Below are positions 7,584 through 16,257 of a DNA stretch of 39,119 nt, piece by piece. The position numbers and the translations under genes were made by a program. A model generated the notes under the pieces. That model was not told where the DNA came from. It did no database searches and was given only the letters and a program-made list of their open reading frames with translations. The number at the start of each line of letters is the position of its first letter. Position 1 is the stretch's first letter. The DNA is from Acidobacteriota bacterium (GTDB lineage Bacteria > Acidobacteriota > Blastocatellia > Pyrinomonadales > Pyrinomonadaceae). The stretch lies in contig JAFAVK010000124.1 of NCBI GenBank assembly GCA_019242475.1, forward strand, positions 1 to 39,119. Reading direction: 5' to 3'.

Positions 7584-9047
7584 TTGTCCACTGTCACGCT
7601 GCCGCAGGCGCCCATCGAGCTTTACACCTTGGGGAACGGCCTGCGGGTCGTCTTGAGCGAAGACCATTCGGTGCCGGTCGTGTCGGTCGCCGTCTACTAC
7701 GACGTGGGCTCGCGCAACGAGCGCGAGGGGCGGACGGGCTTCGCGCACCTCTTCGAGCACATGATGTTCCAGGGCTCGGAGAACGTGCCGAAGGCCGGCC
7801 ACTTCCAGTACGTCTTCAACAACGGCGGCACGATGAACGGCACGACCTCCTCGGAGCGCACCAACTACTTCGAGACTTTGCCGTCTTCGCAGCTACCCTT
7901 AGCGCTCTGGCTCGAATCAGACCGCATGCGCTCGCTCAAGGTGACGCAGGAGAACCTCGACAACCAGCGCGAGGCGGTCAAGGAAGAGAAGCGGCTCTCC
8001 TACGACAACCGCCCCTACTCGAACGCCTTCCTGCGCCTGAACGAGCTGGTCTACCAGAACCCGCGCAACGCGCACTCGACCATCGGCTCGATGGAAGACC
8101 TCGACGCCGCGACGGTCGAGGACGTGCAGAGGTTCTTCCGCACTTACTACGCGCCGAACAACGCCGTGCTCACCGTCTGCGGCGACTTCGACTCCGAAGA
8201 GGCGCGCGCGCTGGTCGAAAAATATTTCGCCTCCATCCCCTCGCAGCCCAGCCCGCCCGCCGTGGACGTGAGCGAGCCCGAGGAGGTCGCGGCGCGCTCG
8301 GAAATCTACCGCGACCCGTTCGCGCAGCTCCCGGCCATCATGCTCGGCTGGAAGGTGCCCGCGCGGCGCACGCCAGACTTTTACGCGCTCTCGCTCGGCT
8401 CAGACCTCCTGCTCGACGGCGACAGCTCGCGCCTCTACCAGCGCCTCGTCAAGGACGAAGAGTCGGTCGTCGGCATCCAGGGCGGCATGGGCGAGCGGCG
8501 CGGCCCTTCGACCCTCTACGTCTTCGCCATCCCCAAGCCCGGCCACACGACCGAGGCCATCCGCGCGACGATTCAGGAAGAGGTCAAGCGGCTCGGCACC
8601 GAAGGCCCTACACCTGAGGAGATGGAGAAGCTGCGCAACACGCTTCTCAACGACGCCGTGCGCAGCCGGCAGTCCACGCTCTTCCGCGCGCAGCGACTCG
8701 CCGAGTACACGCTCTACGATGGCGACCCGCACCCCTTCAACACGGAGCTGGAACGCTACCTCGCCGTCACGCCCGAGCGGATCCGCGAAGCGGTCAGCCG
8801 CTACCTGCTCACGGACAACCACTCCGTCATGGAGGTCGTCCCCGCGCACGCGGCCGACGCGGCGGAAGAGGCGCCCGCGCCCGCCGAGCCCGAGCCTTCG
8901 GGCGAGCCCGCGCAGCCCGGCGCCCCCCCGCCGCAGGTGCCCGCGCCCCCGCCCACGGAGCCCGCTCCGCCGACCGAGCCCGCGCAAGCCCCGGCCGAAA
9001 CGGCCGCCGCGCTGCAACAGGAGCAGGCTTCCCCGACGAACGAATGA
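7584..9047 (+). CDS. M16-family zinc metallopeptidase (catalytic subunit)
   Basis: A pitrilysin/processing-peptidase homologue of 487 residues. The inverted zinc motif is intact: His55-x-x-Glu58-His59 in TGFAHLFEHMMFQGSE, with the distal zinc ligand in QREAVKEEKR (Glu134/135). Two M16 halves are present (about 10-190 and 190-410), with RLYQRLVKDE in the second. Residues 425-487 form a Pro/Ala/Glu-rich tail that is probably disordered. No signal peptide is evident in this reading, so its location is open. Start is TTG 7584 behind TTAGGGGG (7568-7575). The next gene, 93 nt downstream, is a non-catalytic M16 protein; together they fit the two-subunit M16B arrangement. Confidence 0.93.
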   Translation: MSTVTLPQAPIELYTLGNGLRVVLSEDHSVPVVSVAVYYDVGSRNEREGRTGFAHLFEHMMFQGSENVPKAGHFQYVFNNGGTMNGTTSSERTNYFETLPSSQLPLALWLESDRMRSLKVTQENLDNQREAVKEEKRLSYDNRPYSNAFLRLNELVYQNPRNAHSTIGSMEDLDAATVEDVQRFFRTYYAPNNAVLTVCGDFDSEEARALVEKYFASIPSQPSPPAVDVSEPEEVAARSEIYRDPFAQLPAIMLGWKVPARRTPDFYALSLGSDLLLDGDSSRLYQRLVKDEESVVGIQGGMGERRGPSTLYVFAIPKPGHTTEAIRATIQEEVKRLGTEGPTPEEMEKLRNTLLNDAVRSRQSTLFRAQRLAEYTLYDGDPHPFNTELERYLAVTPERIREAVSRYLLTDNHSVMEVVPAHAADAAEEAPAPAEPEPSGEPAQPGAPPPQVPAPPPTEPAPPTEPAQAPAETAAALQQEQASPTNE

Positions 9048-9056
9048 GGACGGAAC

Positions 9057-9131
9057 GATGAATGATGAGTGATGAATGATGAATAAAGAGCACGCTGCTT
9101 CTTATTCATCATTCATCACTCATCATTCATC
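9057..9131. repeat. Palindromic element E (heptamer GATGAAT), perfect 30-bp stem
   Basis: Left arm 9057-9086 and right arm 9102-9131 are exact reverse complements over 30 bp, with a 15-nt spacer. Units are GATGAAT/GATGAGT with period 7. It fills the gap between the two M16 genes. The right arm is followed by CACTTAACTT and directly by the ATG of the second M16 gene. Confidence 0.97.
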
Positions 9132-9140
9132 ACTTAACTT

Positions 9141-10520
9141 ATGACTGACACCGAAGAGTTCCGACGCCAGCCGCCCGCGCCACTGCCGGCGCGCCCGCTG
9201 AACCTGCCCGAGCCCGCGGAGACGACGCTCGCCAACGGCCTGCGCGTCGTCGTCGTCGAGCAGCGGCGGCTGCCGCTCGTCAGCTTCCGCCTGGCCTTCC
9301 GCTCGGGCGACTCGTCCGACCCGCAAGACCTGCCCGGCCTCACCGACCTGATGACCGACATGCTGGTCGAGGGCACCGAGTCGCGCACCTCGCGCCAGAT
9401 CGCCGAGGAGGTCGCGCGCTACGGCGCGACGCTCACCGCCGGCGCCTCCTCCGACTATCTGACCGTCGCCGCCTCCTCGCTCGCGGCCTACGCGGACGAG
9501 GTGCTCGAACTCCTCGCCGACGTGACGCTGCGCCCCGTCTTCCCCGAGAACGAACTCGCGCTCGCCAAGGCCAACGCGCAGCAGAACCTGATCGCGCAGC
9601 GCGCGCAGCCCTCGTTCCTCGCCGGCGAGGCCGTCGCGCGCGTCCTCTTCGGACAGCACCCGTACGCCGTCGTCGCCTCCACGCCCGAGTCCATCGAGGC
9701 GCTGGCGCGCGAACAGCTCGTCCGGCACCACCGCCGACTCCTCGTGCCGAACAACGCCGTGCTGCTCGTCGTCGGCGACGTGGAGCGCGGGCACGTCGTC
9801 GAGCAGGTCGAAAGACTCTTCGGCGGCTGGGCGCGGGGCGAGGTGAGCGAGCCGCAGTTCCCCGCCCCGCCCGAGCGCACCGAGCGCGTGGCCTACCTCG
9901 TTGACCGGCCCGGCTCGGCGCAGACCAACATCCTCGTCGCCAACACGGCCATCAAACGCACCGACCCCGACTACTTCCCCGTGCTCGTCATGCACACCAT
10001 CCTCGGCGGCAACGCCTCGGCGCGCCTCTTCATGAACCTGCGCGAGGAGAAGGGCTACACCTACGGCGCCTACACGCAGCTCGACGCGCGGCACCTCGCC
10101 GGCTCCTTCCGCGCGACGACCGAGGTGCGCGGCGAGGTGACGGGAGCCTCGCTCAAGGAGATTTTTTACGAGCTGGATCGCGTCCGCGACGAGGACGTGT
10201 CGGGCAAGGAGCTTTCGGACGCGAAGACCTACCTGACCGGCATCTTCCCCATCCGGCTTGAGACGCAGGAGGGGCTCGTCGATCAGCTCGTCCAGATGCG
10301 CGTGCACGACCTCGCGCCCGACTACCTCCAGACCTACCGCGAGAACATCCAGCGCGTGTCGAAGGAGGACGTGCGCCGCGCCGCGCAGCGGAACATCACG
10401 CCCGACCGCGCGGCCGTCGTCGTCGTCGGCGACGGCGCGCAGATCCGCGGACAGGTCGCGCCCTACGTCGCGCGCGTCGAAGAGTTCGTCGGGGCGCGCG
10501 GCGGCGCGGCGGGCGCCTGA
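9141..10520 (+). CDS. M16-family protein lacking the zinc motif (non-catalytic partner)
   Basis: 459 residues. It aligns with its neighbour over both M16 halves, but the HxxEH site is replaced: Asp69-Leu-Met-Thr72-Asp73 in PGLTDLMTDMLVEGT, so zinc cannot be bound in the usual way. The second half keeps the conserved NASARLFMNLREEKGYTYG block, in which Arg and Tyr contact substrate in M16 enzymes. This matches the known pattern in which one inactive subunit completes the chamber of a catalytic subunit; the pairing with the upstream gene is inference from order. ATG at 9141 has no visible Shine-Dalgarno sequence; it lies 10 nt past the strong hairpin E. No signal peptide. Confidence 0.93.
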   Translation: MTDTEEFRRQPPAPLPARPLNLPEPAETTLANGLRVVVVEQRRLPLVSFRLAFRSGDSSDPQDLPGLTDLMTDMLVEGTESRTSRQIAEEVARYGATLTAGASSDYLTVAASSLAAYADEVLELLADVTLRPVFPENELALAKANAQQNLIAQRAQPSFLAGEAVARVLFGQHPYAVVASTPESIEALAREQLVRHHRRLLVPNNAVLLVVGDVERGHVVEQVERLFGGWARGEVSEPQFPAPPERTERVAYLVDRPGSAQTNILVANTAIKRTDPDYFPVLVMHTILGGNASARLFMNLREEKGYTYGAYTQLDARHLAGSFRATTEVRGEVTGASLKEIFYELDRVRDEDVSGKELSDAKTYLTGIFPIRLETQEGLVDQLVQMRVHDLAPDYLQTYRENIQRVSKEDVRRAAQRNITPDRAAVVVVGDGAQIRGQVAPYVARVEEFVGARGGAAGA

Positions 10521-10577
10521 AGTTTAGACCGCACGACTTTCATCAAACTTAAAATCAACAGGGGGGAGATAACTTTT

Positions 10578-10889
10578 ATGAATCTGGTTGGGACTTGGAA
10601 TCTTGAGGTGGCGACGCCCTTCGGCAAGTACCCGGCGACGCTCGTCTTCGAGGGGACGGGCGGCGCGCTCACCGCACACATCACTTCGCGGCTCGGCGAC
10701 GCGCCGCTCGAATCGCTCACGGTCACGCACGACGGCTTCGACGCGCGCGTCAAGATGGAGTTTCAGGGCAAGCCCTATAACGCCTCCATCAAGGGGCAGG
10801 TCGAGAACAACGACGCGCTCAACGGCACCATCAAGGTCAACCTCCCCATCGCCCCCCCCATCAAGTACACCGGCACCCGCGCAGGGTGA
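10578..10889 (+). CDS. Small beta-rich hypothetical protein
   Basis: 103 residues with alternating hydrophobic strands: LVGTWNLEVATPFGKYPATLVFEG, LTAHITSRLG, VKMEFQGKPYNASIKGQVE, LNGTIKVNLP. The repeated pattern of G-T-W...G...L-F and ...L-x-G-x-I suggests a small beta-barrel of calycin-like type that could bind a ligand. This is inference from pattern. Cytoplasmic, with no signal. ATG follows GGGGGGAGAT (10561-10570). It lies 57 nt after the second M16 gene and ends just before palindrome F. Confidence 0.78.
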   Translation: MNLVGTWNLEVATPFGKYPATLVFEGTGGALTAHITSRLGDAPLESLTVTHDGFDARVKMEFQGKPYNASIKGQVENNDALNGTIKVNLPIAPPIKYTGTRAG

Positions 10890-10893
10890 AGGA

Positions 10894-10986
10894 CAGTAGG
10901 CAGTAGGCAGTACGCTCCGCGTGACGGACGTTGAAAGATTAACCCGAGTTCCGGGCAGAAAGGCTTCAACTGCCTACTGCCTACTG
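10894..10986. repeat. Palindromic element F (heptamer CAGTAGG), 18-bp stem
   Basis: Left arm 10894-10911 (CAGTAGG units) pairs perfectly with 10969-10986. The spacer is long (57 nt). It starts 4 nt after the stop codon of the small beta-rich gene. Confidence 0.9.
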
Positions 10987-10996
10987 CTCTTCCCTA

Positions 10997-11025
10997 TTGA
11001 TGCCCGCGGCTAATCTGAGTATATT
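10997..11025 (+). promoter_or_regulatory. Candidate sigma-70 promoter for the aminotransferase gene
   Basis: TTGATG (10997-11002), 17-nt spacer, TATATT (11020-11025). It would give a leader of about 150 nt. It begins 11 nt after palindrome F. Confidence 0.55.
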
Positions 11026-11181
11026 TTAGAAGTCATGCGCCAGTTCTGCCGCCTACACTTCCGGCCGCTCGACTCCCGCGCGAACCTGTTCGCGGACTAG
11101 CCAGCGCTCTCCTCTTTCGGCCCTTCCACCTCGCAGCCCAGAGTTGTACCCGCCTCGCTTAACACAAGGAGGAGATTCGTC

Positions 11182-12537
11182 ATGTCCGCCATCACCGAAG
11201 TCAAGAGACCCGAGATCAAGACCGAGCTGCCCGGCCCGAGAGGTAAAGAGATCGTCGAGGCCGACGCGCGCTACGTGAACCCCGCCTACCCGCGCCCCGC
11301 CTACAAGCTCGTCGTCGAGCGCGGGGAAGGCGCCTGGGTCGAGGACGTGGACGGCAACACGTTCCTCGACTGCAACGCGGGCGTCGCCGTCTGCTCCACG
11401 GGCCACTGCCACCCCGAGGTCGTCAAGGCCATCCAGGAGCAGGCCGCGCGCCTCATACACATGTGCGGTACGGACTACTACTACCGCCACATGCCCGACC
11501 TCGCCCGCAAGCTCGAAGAACTCGTCCCCGTCCCCGGCCCCACCCGCACACACTTCGCCAACAGCGGGACGGAGGCCGTCGAGTGTGCGCTCAAGCTCGC
11601 CATGTACGCGACCGGGCGCGAGAAGTTCATCGCCTTCTTCAACAGCTTCCACGGCCGCACGCTCGGGTCGCTCTCGCTCACCTCTTCGAAGATCGCGCAG
11701 CGCCGCGGCTTCAAGCGCCAGGCGCTCGACGTGGTGCACGTCCCCTACCCCAACACGTTCCGCCACCCCTTCAGCGGCGAGCAGTCGGACGCCGAGACGG
11801 TCTCGCGCGCCTGCCTCGACTGGATCGAGCAGCGACTGTTCCTGACGACGACGCCGCCCGAGGAGGTCGCCGCCATCGTGGTCGAGGCCGTGCAGGGCGA
11901 GGGCGGCTACGTCCCCGCGCCGAAGCAGTTTTTGCACGGCCTGCGCCGCATCTGCGACGAGCACGGCATCCTCCTCGTCGTGGACGAGGTGCAGTCGGGC
12001 TTCGGCCGCACGGGAAAGATGTTCGCGTGCGAGCATTACGATTTGAAGCCCGACATCATCACGCTCGCCAAGGGCATCGCGTCGGGGCTGCCTTTGGGCG
12101 CGTGCGTGGCGCGGGCCGATTTGATGAACTGGAAGTCGGGCGCGCACGCCTCGACCTTCGGCGGCAACCCCGTCGCCTGCGCCGCGGCGCTCAAGACGAT
12201 TGAGTTGTTGGAAGGCGGGCTGGTCGCCAACGCGGCAGAGGTCGGCGACTACCTGCAAGCGGGCCTGCGCCGCCTGATGCAGAAGCACGACTGCATCGGC
12301 GACGTGCGCGGCCTGGGGCTGATGGTCGGCTGCGAGCTGGTGCGCGGGAATGGCTCGCGCGAGGCGGCGCCGGAGCTGCGCGACCGCGTCGAGGTCGAGT
12401 GCTTCAACCGCGGCCTCATCGTCCTCGGGTGCGGCTACAACACCATCCGCTGGTCGCCCCCGCTCACGCTCACGCGCGAGAACGTAGACGTGGCCCTCGA
12501 AATCTTCGACGAGGCGCTCACGGCCGCCTGTCGGTAG
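11182..12537 (+). CDS. Class III PLP-dependent aminotransferase (ornithine/GABA type)
   Basis: 451 residues, a full-length fold-type I aminotransferase of the acetylornithine/4-aminobutyrate group. Recognisable motifs are the NSGTEAVECALKLA phosphate-binding region, FHGRTLGSLS, the VDEVQSGFGRTGKMFA cofactor-binding aspartate, and the Schiff-base lysine in ITLAKGIASGLPLGA. These enzymes transfer the terminal or alpha amino group to 2-oxoglutarate. Whether the donor is GABA, ornithine, acetylornithine or lysine cannot be told here, and no arginine-biosynthesis genes are adjacent. Cytoplasmic. A strong ribosome-binding site (AAGGAGGAG) precedes ATG. It has its own promoter candidate and is followed by palindrome G. 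Confidence 0.93.
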   Translation: MSAITEVKRPEIKTELPGPRGKEIVEADARYVNPAYPRPAYKLVVERGEGAWVEDVDGNTFLDCNAGVAVCSTGHCHPEVVKAIQEQAARLIHMCGTDYYYRHMPDLARKLEELVPVPGPTRTHFANSGTEAVECALKLAMYATGREKFIAFFNSFHGRTLGSLSLTSSKIAQRRGFKRQALDVVHVPYPNTFRHPFSGEQSDAETVSRACLDWIEQRLFLTTTPPEEVAAIVVEAVQGEGGYVPAPKQFLHGLRRICDEHGILLVVDEVQSGFGRTGKMFACEHYDLKPDIITLAKGIASGLPLGACVARADLMNWKSGAHASTFGGNPVACAAALKTIELLEGGLVANAAEVGDYLQAGLRRLMQKHDCIGDVRGLGLMVGCELVRGNGSREAAPELRDRVEVECFNRGLIVLGCGYNTIRWSPPLTLTRENVDVALEIFDEALTAACR

Positions 12538-12544
12538 GCTAAAC

Positions 12545-12618
12545 GATAAAGTAGGAACGCCGAACGATGAACTGAAGACGGCGGGTTTCAGTTCATCGTT
12601 CGGCGTTCCTACTTTATC
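12545..12618. repeat. Palindromic element G (heptamer GAACGNN), perfect 32-bp stem
   Basis: Left arm 12545-12576 and right arm 12587-12618 are exact reverse complements over 32 bp, with only a 10-nt loop. Internal units GAACGCC, GAACGAT, GAACTGA have period 7. It starts 8 nt after the aminotransferase stop codon. Confidence 0.97.
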
Positions 12619-12631
12619 CTTCCTTGTCCAT

Positions 12632-12659
12632 TTGACTTAAGGCCGCCGCCCTCTATAAA
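12632..12659 (+). promoter_or_regulatory. Candidate sigma-70 promoter for the HAF/Calx-beta gene
   Basis: TTGACT (12632-12637), 16-nt spacer, TATAAA (12654-12659). The leader would be about 110 nt. It starts 14 nt after palindrome G. Confidence 0.6.
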
Positions 12660-12774
12660 GTTGCAGACTGGTACCCGCCCTTCTCGGCGCGGCCTCGGCT
12701 GGACAATTACACGCGGCACGTCGTTCCGCTCTCCTGCACGAAATCCCTGTTCTTCAGGATGAAATAGCTGACTT

Positions 12775-15700
12775 ATGCGTTACCCCAGGAAATGGCAGTT
12801 GGCACTCGTGTGCCTGCTCGCGCTGGCGCTGCTGCCCTTCGTGCCCGCGCGGCGCGGCACGGCCCAGGCGCCCGGCTACACGGTCACCGACCTCGGCACG
12901 CTCGGCACCGGTAACGTGAGCAGGGCCTTCGGCCTCAACGAGTGCGGCCGGGTCGTCGGCGAATCGACGCTCACGGCGGCCAATTCCACCAACACGCACC
13001 CCTTCTTCTGGAGCGATGGGGTCTTGACCGACCTCGGCACGCTCGGCGGCACGACGGGGACGGCCGCCGCCGTCAACCAGGGGGGCGCGGTCGTCGGCTC
13101 CTCACTCACCTCCGACAGCCTGCCGCACGCCTTCTACAAGCCCGCGGGTGGCGCGATGCAAGACCTCGGCACGCTCGGCGGCTTCACCGTTGACGCGGAT
13201 GACGTCAACGCCTCGGGCCAGGTCGTCGGGCAGTCGGAGGACGCGAACCTTCAGGATCGCGCCTTCATCTGGCAGTCGGGCGTGATGACGCCGCTGTCGG
13301 CGGCGTGGGGCACGCCCATCAGGGCACTGGGCATCAACGACGCCGGGCAGATAGCCGGCACCGCCAACGTGAACAACGTCGTCGAGTCGCACGCCTACCT
13401 CACCATCGACAACGTCGCGGTTGACCTCGGCACGCTCGGCGGCCCGGTCAGCTTCGCGAACGAGGTCAACGACCTGGGCGAGGTGGCCGGCCAGTCCTAC
13501 ATCACCACGCCCGCCAACACGTTCCACGCCTTCCGCTGGAAGGACGCCAACGGCAACAAGCAGTCCGACCCCGGCGAGATGCACGACCTCGGCACGCTCG
13601 GCGGCCGGCACAGCTACGCGTACGACCTGAACAACAACGGGCTCGTCGTCGGCCGCTCGGAGGTCACGGCGGGCAGCAGCGCGACGCACGCCTTCCTCTG
13701 GTCGAGCGCGGACGGCGTCCTGCGCGACCTCAACACCGTCGCGCCGGGCACCGGCTGGACGTTCCAGGACGCGCGCGGCGTCAACGACCGCGGGCAGATC
13801 GTCGGCACCGGCCTCAACCCCGGCGGCCAGGTGCACGCCTTCCTGCTCACGCCGACCAACGTCGGCCCCTCGCCCTGCGACACGACCCCGACGCCCACGC
13901 CGACACCGACACCGACCCCGACCCCGACGCCGACGCCGACTCCAACTCCCACACCGACGCCGACGCCGACCCCGACGCCCACGCCGACTCCGACGCCTAC
14001 GCCGATGCCCGGCACGCTCCAGTTCGAGTCCGCCTTTTATACGGTCGGCGAGGGCGGCGGCGCGGTCGTCATCACCGTCACGCGCGCGGGCGGCAGCGAC
14101 GGCGCTGTCTCGGTGAACTACGCGACCTCGAACGGCACCGCGACCGCGGGCAGCGACTACATTGCAACTAGCGGCACGCTCAACTGGGCCGCGGGCGAGA
14201 CTGCGAGCAAGACCTTCAGCGTCACGATCAACGATGACACGCTCGACGAGCCGGACGAGACCGTCAACCTGACGCTGAGCAACGCGACGGGCGGCGCCAC
14301 GCTCGGCACGAGCACCGCCGTCCTGACCATCACGGACAACGACGCGCAGCCGACCTTGCAGTTCAGCTCAGCGACTTACTCCGTGGCCGAGAACGTGGGC
14401 ACCGGCACGGCCACCATCACCGTCACGCGCGCGGGCGGCAGCAACGGCGGCGTCACGGTCAATTACGCCACCTCACCCGGCGGCACCGCGACCGCCGGCA
14501 GCGACTACACCGCCACCTCGGGCACGCTGACCTTCGCCGAGGGGGATACCAGCAAGACTTTCACCGTCCCGATCCTCAACGACGCGCTCGACGAGCCCGA
14601 CGAGACGGTCAACCTCACGCTCGGCGGCCCCGGCGGCGGCGCCACCATCGGCTCACAGAGCACGGCCGTCCTGACGATAAACGACGACGACGGGCCGCCG
14701 TCGCTCTCCATCAACGACGCGACCGTGACCGAGGGCAACTCGGGCGACGCGGCCGCGACCTTCACCGTCACCCTCTCTCCCGCGAGCGGCAAGACCGTGA
14801 CGGTGGACTACGTGTCGGCCGACGGCACGGCCAACGCCGGCCCCGACTACGGCGGGACGGCGGGCACGCTCTTCTTCAGCCCGGGCCAGACGACGAAGAC
14901 GATCACCGTCAACGCCTTCGGCGACACGTTCAACGAGCCGGACGAGACCTTCTTCGTCAACCTCTCGAACCCGACCAACGCGACCATCGCCGACGCGCAG
15001 GGACAGGGCACGATTATCAACGACGACACGCCCGCGCTGCGCTTCTCTCAGGCGACCTACCCGGCCGGCGAGAGCGCGCACTTCGTCACCGTCACGGTCA
15101 CGCGCGCGGGCGACGCGTCGCAGGCCGTGGGTGTGAGCTTTGCCACTTCCGACGGCACGGCCACGGAGCGCAGGGACTACACGGCCGTCTCCGGGAGGTT
15201 GCAGTTCGCCGCGGGCGAGACCTCGAAGACCTTCGACGTGCTGCTGACCGAGGACGCCTACGCGGAGCCGGAGGAGACGATCAACCTCACGCTCTCAAAC
15301 CCGACGGGCGGCGCGGCGCTCGGCACGCAGGCGACGGCCACCGTCAACGTCCTGGACACCCCGCCCATCGCCTCCAACCCGATAGACGTGTCTTCGGACT
15401 TCGTCCGGCAGCACTACCACGACTTCCTCAACCGCGAGCCCGACGACGCGGGGCTCGCCTTCTGGACGAACGAGATCGAGCAGTGCGGCGCCGACGCAGG
15501 CTGCCGCGAGGTGAAGCGCATCAACGTCTCGGCCGCGTTCTTCCTCTCCATCGAGTTCCAGCAGACCGGCTACCTCGTCGAGCGGACTTACAAGACGGCG
15601 TACGGCGACGCGACCTCGCCGAACGTCGATGGGACGGTGCCCATCGTCAGGCTGCAAGAGTTCCTGCCCGACACGCGGAGCATCGGGCAGAACGTGCAGG

Positions 15701-16158
15701 TCGGCATCGGTAACTGGGAGGCGCAGCTCGAAGCCAACAAGAACGCGTACATGGACGAGTTCGTCCAGCGCGGGCGGTTCCTCGGCGCCTTCCCCAACAC
15801 GATGACGGCCGCGCAGTTCGTGGATAGGCTCAACCAGAACGCGGGCGGCGTGCTTACACAGGCCGAGCGCGACAACCTGGTCAACGACCTCTCCAACGGG
15901 ACGAAGACGCGAGCACAGGTGCTGCGCGCCGTCTCCGAGAACGGCGTGCTCCAACAGAACGAGCTGCGCCGCGCCTTCGTGCTGATGCAGTTCTACGGCT
16001 ACCTGCGCCGCAACCCGGACGACCCGCAGGACACGGACTTCCGCGGCTGGAAGTTCTGGCTCGACAAGCTGAATCAATTTAACGGCAACTACGTCAACGC
16101 CGAGATGGTCAAAGCCTTCCTCGACTCCATCGAATACCGCACGCGCTTCGCGCCGTGA
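12775..16158 (+). CDS. Exported mosaic protein: HAF repeats, PT linker, Calx-beta domains, DUF4214
   Basis: 1127 residues. The signal peptide (about 1-31) ends ...GTAQA. Residues about 35-363 hold some seven HAF-type repeats, each with a DLGTLGG-like strand followed by NxxGQVVGxS and an HAF[YLR]W-like strand. A PT repeat linker spans about 368-411. Four Calx-beta modules follow (about 412-525, 528-640, 642-752, 755-868), each with TATAGSDY and DEPDETVNL-like calcium-site motifs. The C-terminus (about 872-1127) has two DUF4214-like units (FVRQHYHDFLNREPDDAGLAFW and AFVLMQFYGYLRRNPDDPQ). The protein is extracellular or surface-bound, probably adhesive and calcium-binding; this role is inference from Calx-beta family knowledge. 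No catalytic motif seen. Confidence 0.93.
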   Translation: MRYPRKWQLALVCLLALALLPFVPARRGTAQAPGYTVTDLGTLGTGNVSRAFGLNECGRVVGESTLTAANSTNTHPFFWSDGVLTDLGTLGGTTGTAAAVNQGGAVVGSSLTSDSLPHAFYKPAGGAMQDLGTLGGFTVDADDVNASGQVVGQSEDANLQDRAFIWQSGVMTPLSAAWGTPIRALGINDAGQIAGTANVNNVVESHAYLTIDNVAVDLGTLGGPVSFANEVNDLGEVAGQSYITTPANTFHAFRWKDANGNKQSDPGEMHDLGTLGGRHSYAYDLNNNGLVVGRSEVTAGSSATHAFLWSSADGVLRDLNTVAPGTGWTFQDARGVNDRGQIVGTGLNPGGQVHAFLLTPTNVGPSPCDTTPTPTPTPTPTPTPTPTPTPTPTPTPTPTPTPTPTPTPTPMPGTLQFESAFYTVGEGGGAVVITVTRAGGSDGAVSVNYATSNGTATAGSDYIATSGTLNWAAGETASKTFSVTINDDTLDEPDETVNLTLSNATGGATLGTSTAVLTITDNDAQPTLQFSSATYSVAENVGTGTATITVTRAGGSNGGVTVNYATSPGGTATAGSDYTATSGTLTFAEGDTSKTFTVPILNDALDEPDETVNLTLGGPGGGATIGSQSTAVLTINDDDGPPSLSINDATVTEGNSGDAAATFTVTLSPASGKTVTVDYVSADGTANAGPDYGGTAGTLFFSPGQTTKTITVNAFGDTFNEPDETFFVNLSNPTNATIADAQGQGTIINDDTPALRFSQATYPAGESAHFVTVTVTRAGDASQAVGVSFATSDGTATERRDYTAVSGRLQFAAGETSKTFDVLLTEDAYAEPEETINLTLSNPTGGAALGTQATATVNVLDTPPIASNPIDVSSDFVRQHYHDFLNREPDDAGLAFWTNEIEQCGADAGCREVKRINVSAAFFLSIEFQQTGYLVERTYKTAYGDATSPNVDGTVPIVRLQEFLPDTRSIGQNVQVGIGNWEAQLEANKNAYMDEFVQRGRFLGAFPNTMTAAQFVDRLNQNAGGVLTQAERDNLVNDLSNGTKTRAQVLRAVSENGVLQQNELRRAFVLMQFYGYLRRNPDDPQDTDFRGWKFWLDKLNQFNGNYVNAEMVKAFLDSIEYRTRFAP
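13885..14007 (+). repeat. Hexanucleotide repeat encoding a PT linker
   Basis: About 20 copies of CCGACN/CCNACN-type hexamers code for a (Pro-Thr)n spacer between the HAF region and the first Calx-beta domain. Third positions vary, so selection acts on the peptide rather than on the DNA. Confidence 0.9.
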
Positions 16159-16159
16159 G

Positions 16160-16257
16160 GAGGAGTAGACAGTAGAAAAACAGGCGGCGCGTCTCAGTCT
16201 TTAGACCGAGCGCGCCGCTTTGTTTCCCTACTGACTAATGTCTACTGTCTACTCCTC
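16160..16257. repeat. Palindromic element H (heptamer AGTAGAC) enclosing a terminator
   Basis: Outer arms 16160-16176 and 16241-16257 pair perfectly over 17 bp. The right arm ends one base before the acetate kinase stop codon, and the left arm starts right after the HAF/Calx-beta stop. Between the arms lies a separate GC hairpin listed as a terminator. Confidence 0.93.
16184..16225. terminator. Terminator hairpin nested in palindrome H
   Basis: GCGGCGCG (16184-16191) pairs with CGCGCCGC (16211-16218), followed by TTTGTTT on the plus strand; AAAAAC precedes it, which gives a T-run on the minus strand. It fits termination between the convergent HAF/Calx-beta and acetate kinase genes. Confidence 0.75.

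Noticed and set aside
7485..9131. CRISPR-like array of GATGAAT repeats
   Set aside because: Units are 7 nt and contiguous, arms are inverted, there are no spacers of 30-40 nt, and no cas genes are seen.
13885..14007. PT hexanucleotide repeats as members of the palindromic element class
   Set aside because: Period 6, in frame, not inverted, and explained by a Pro-Thr linker.
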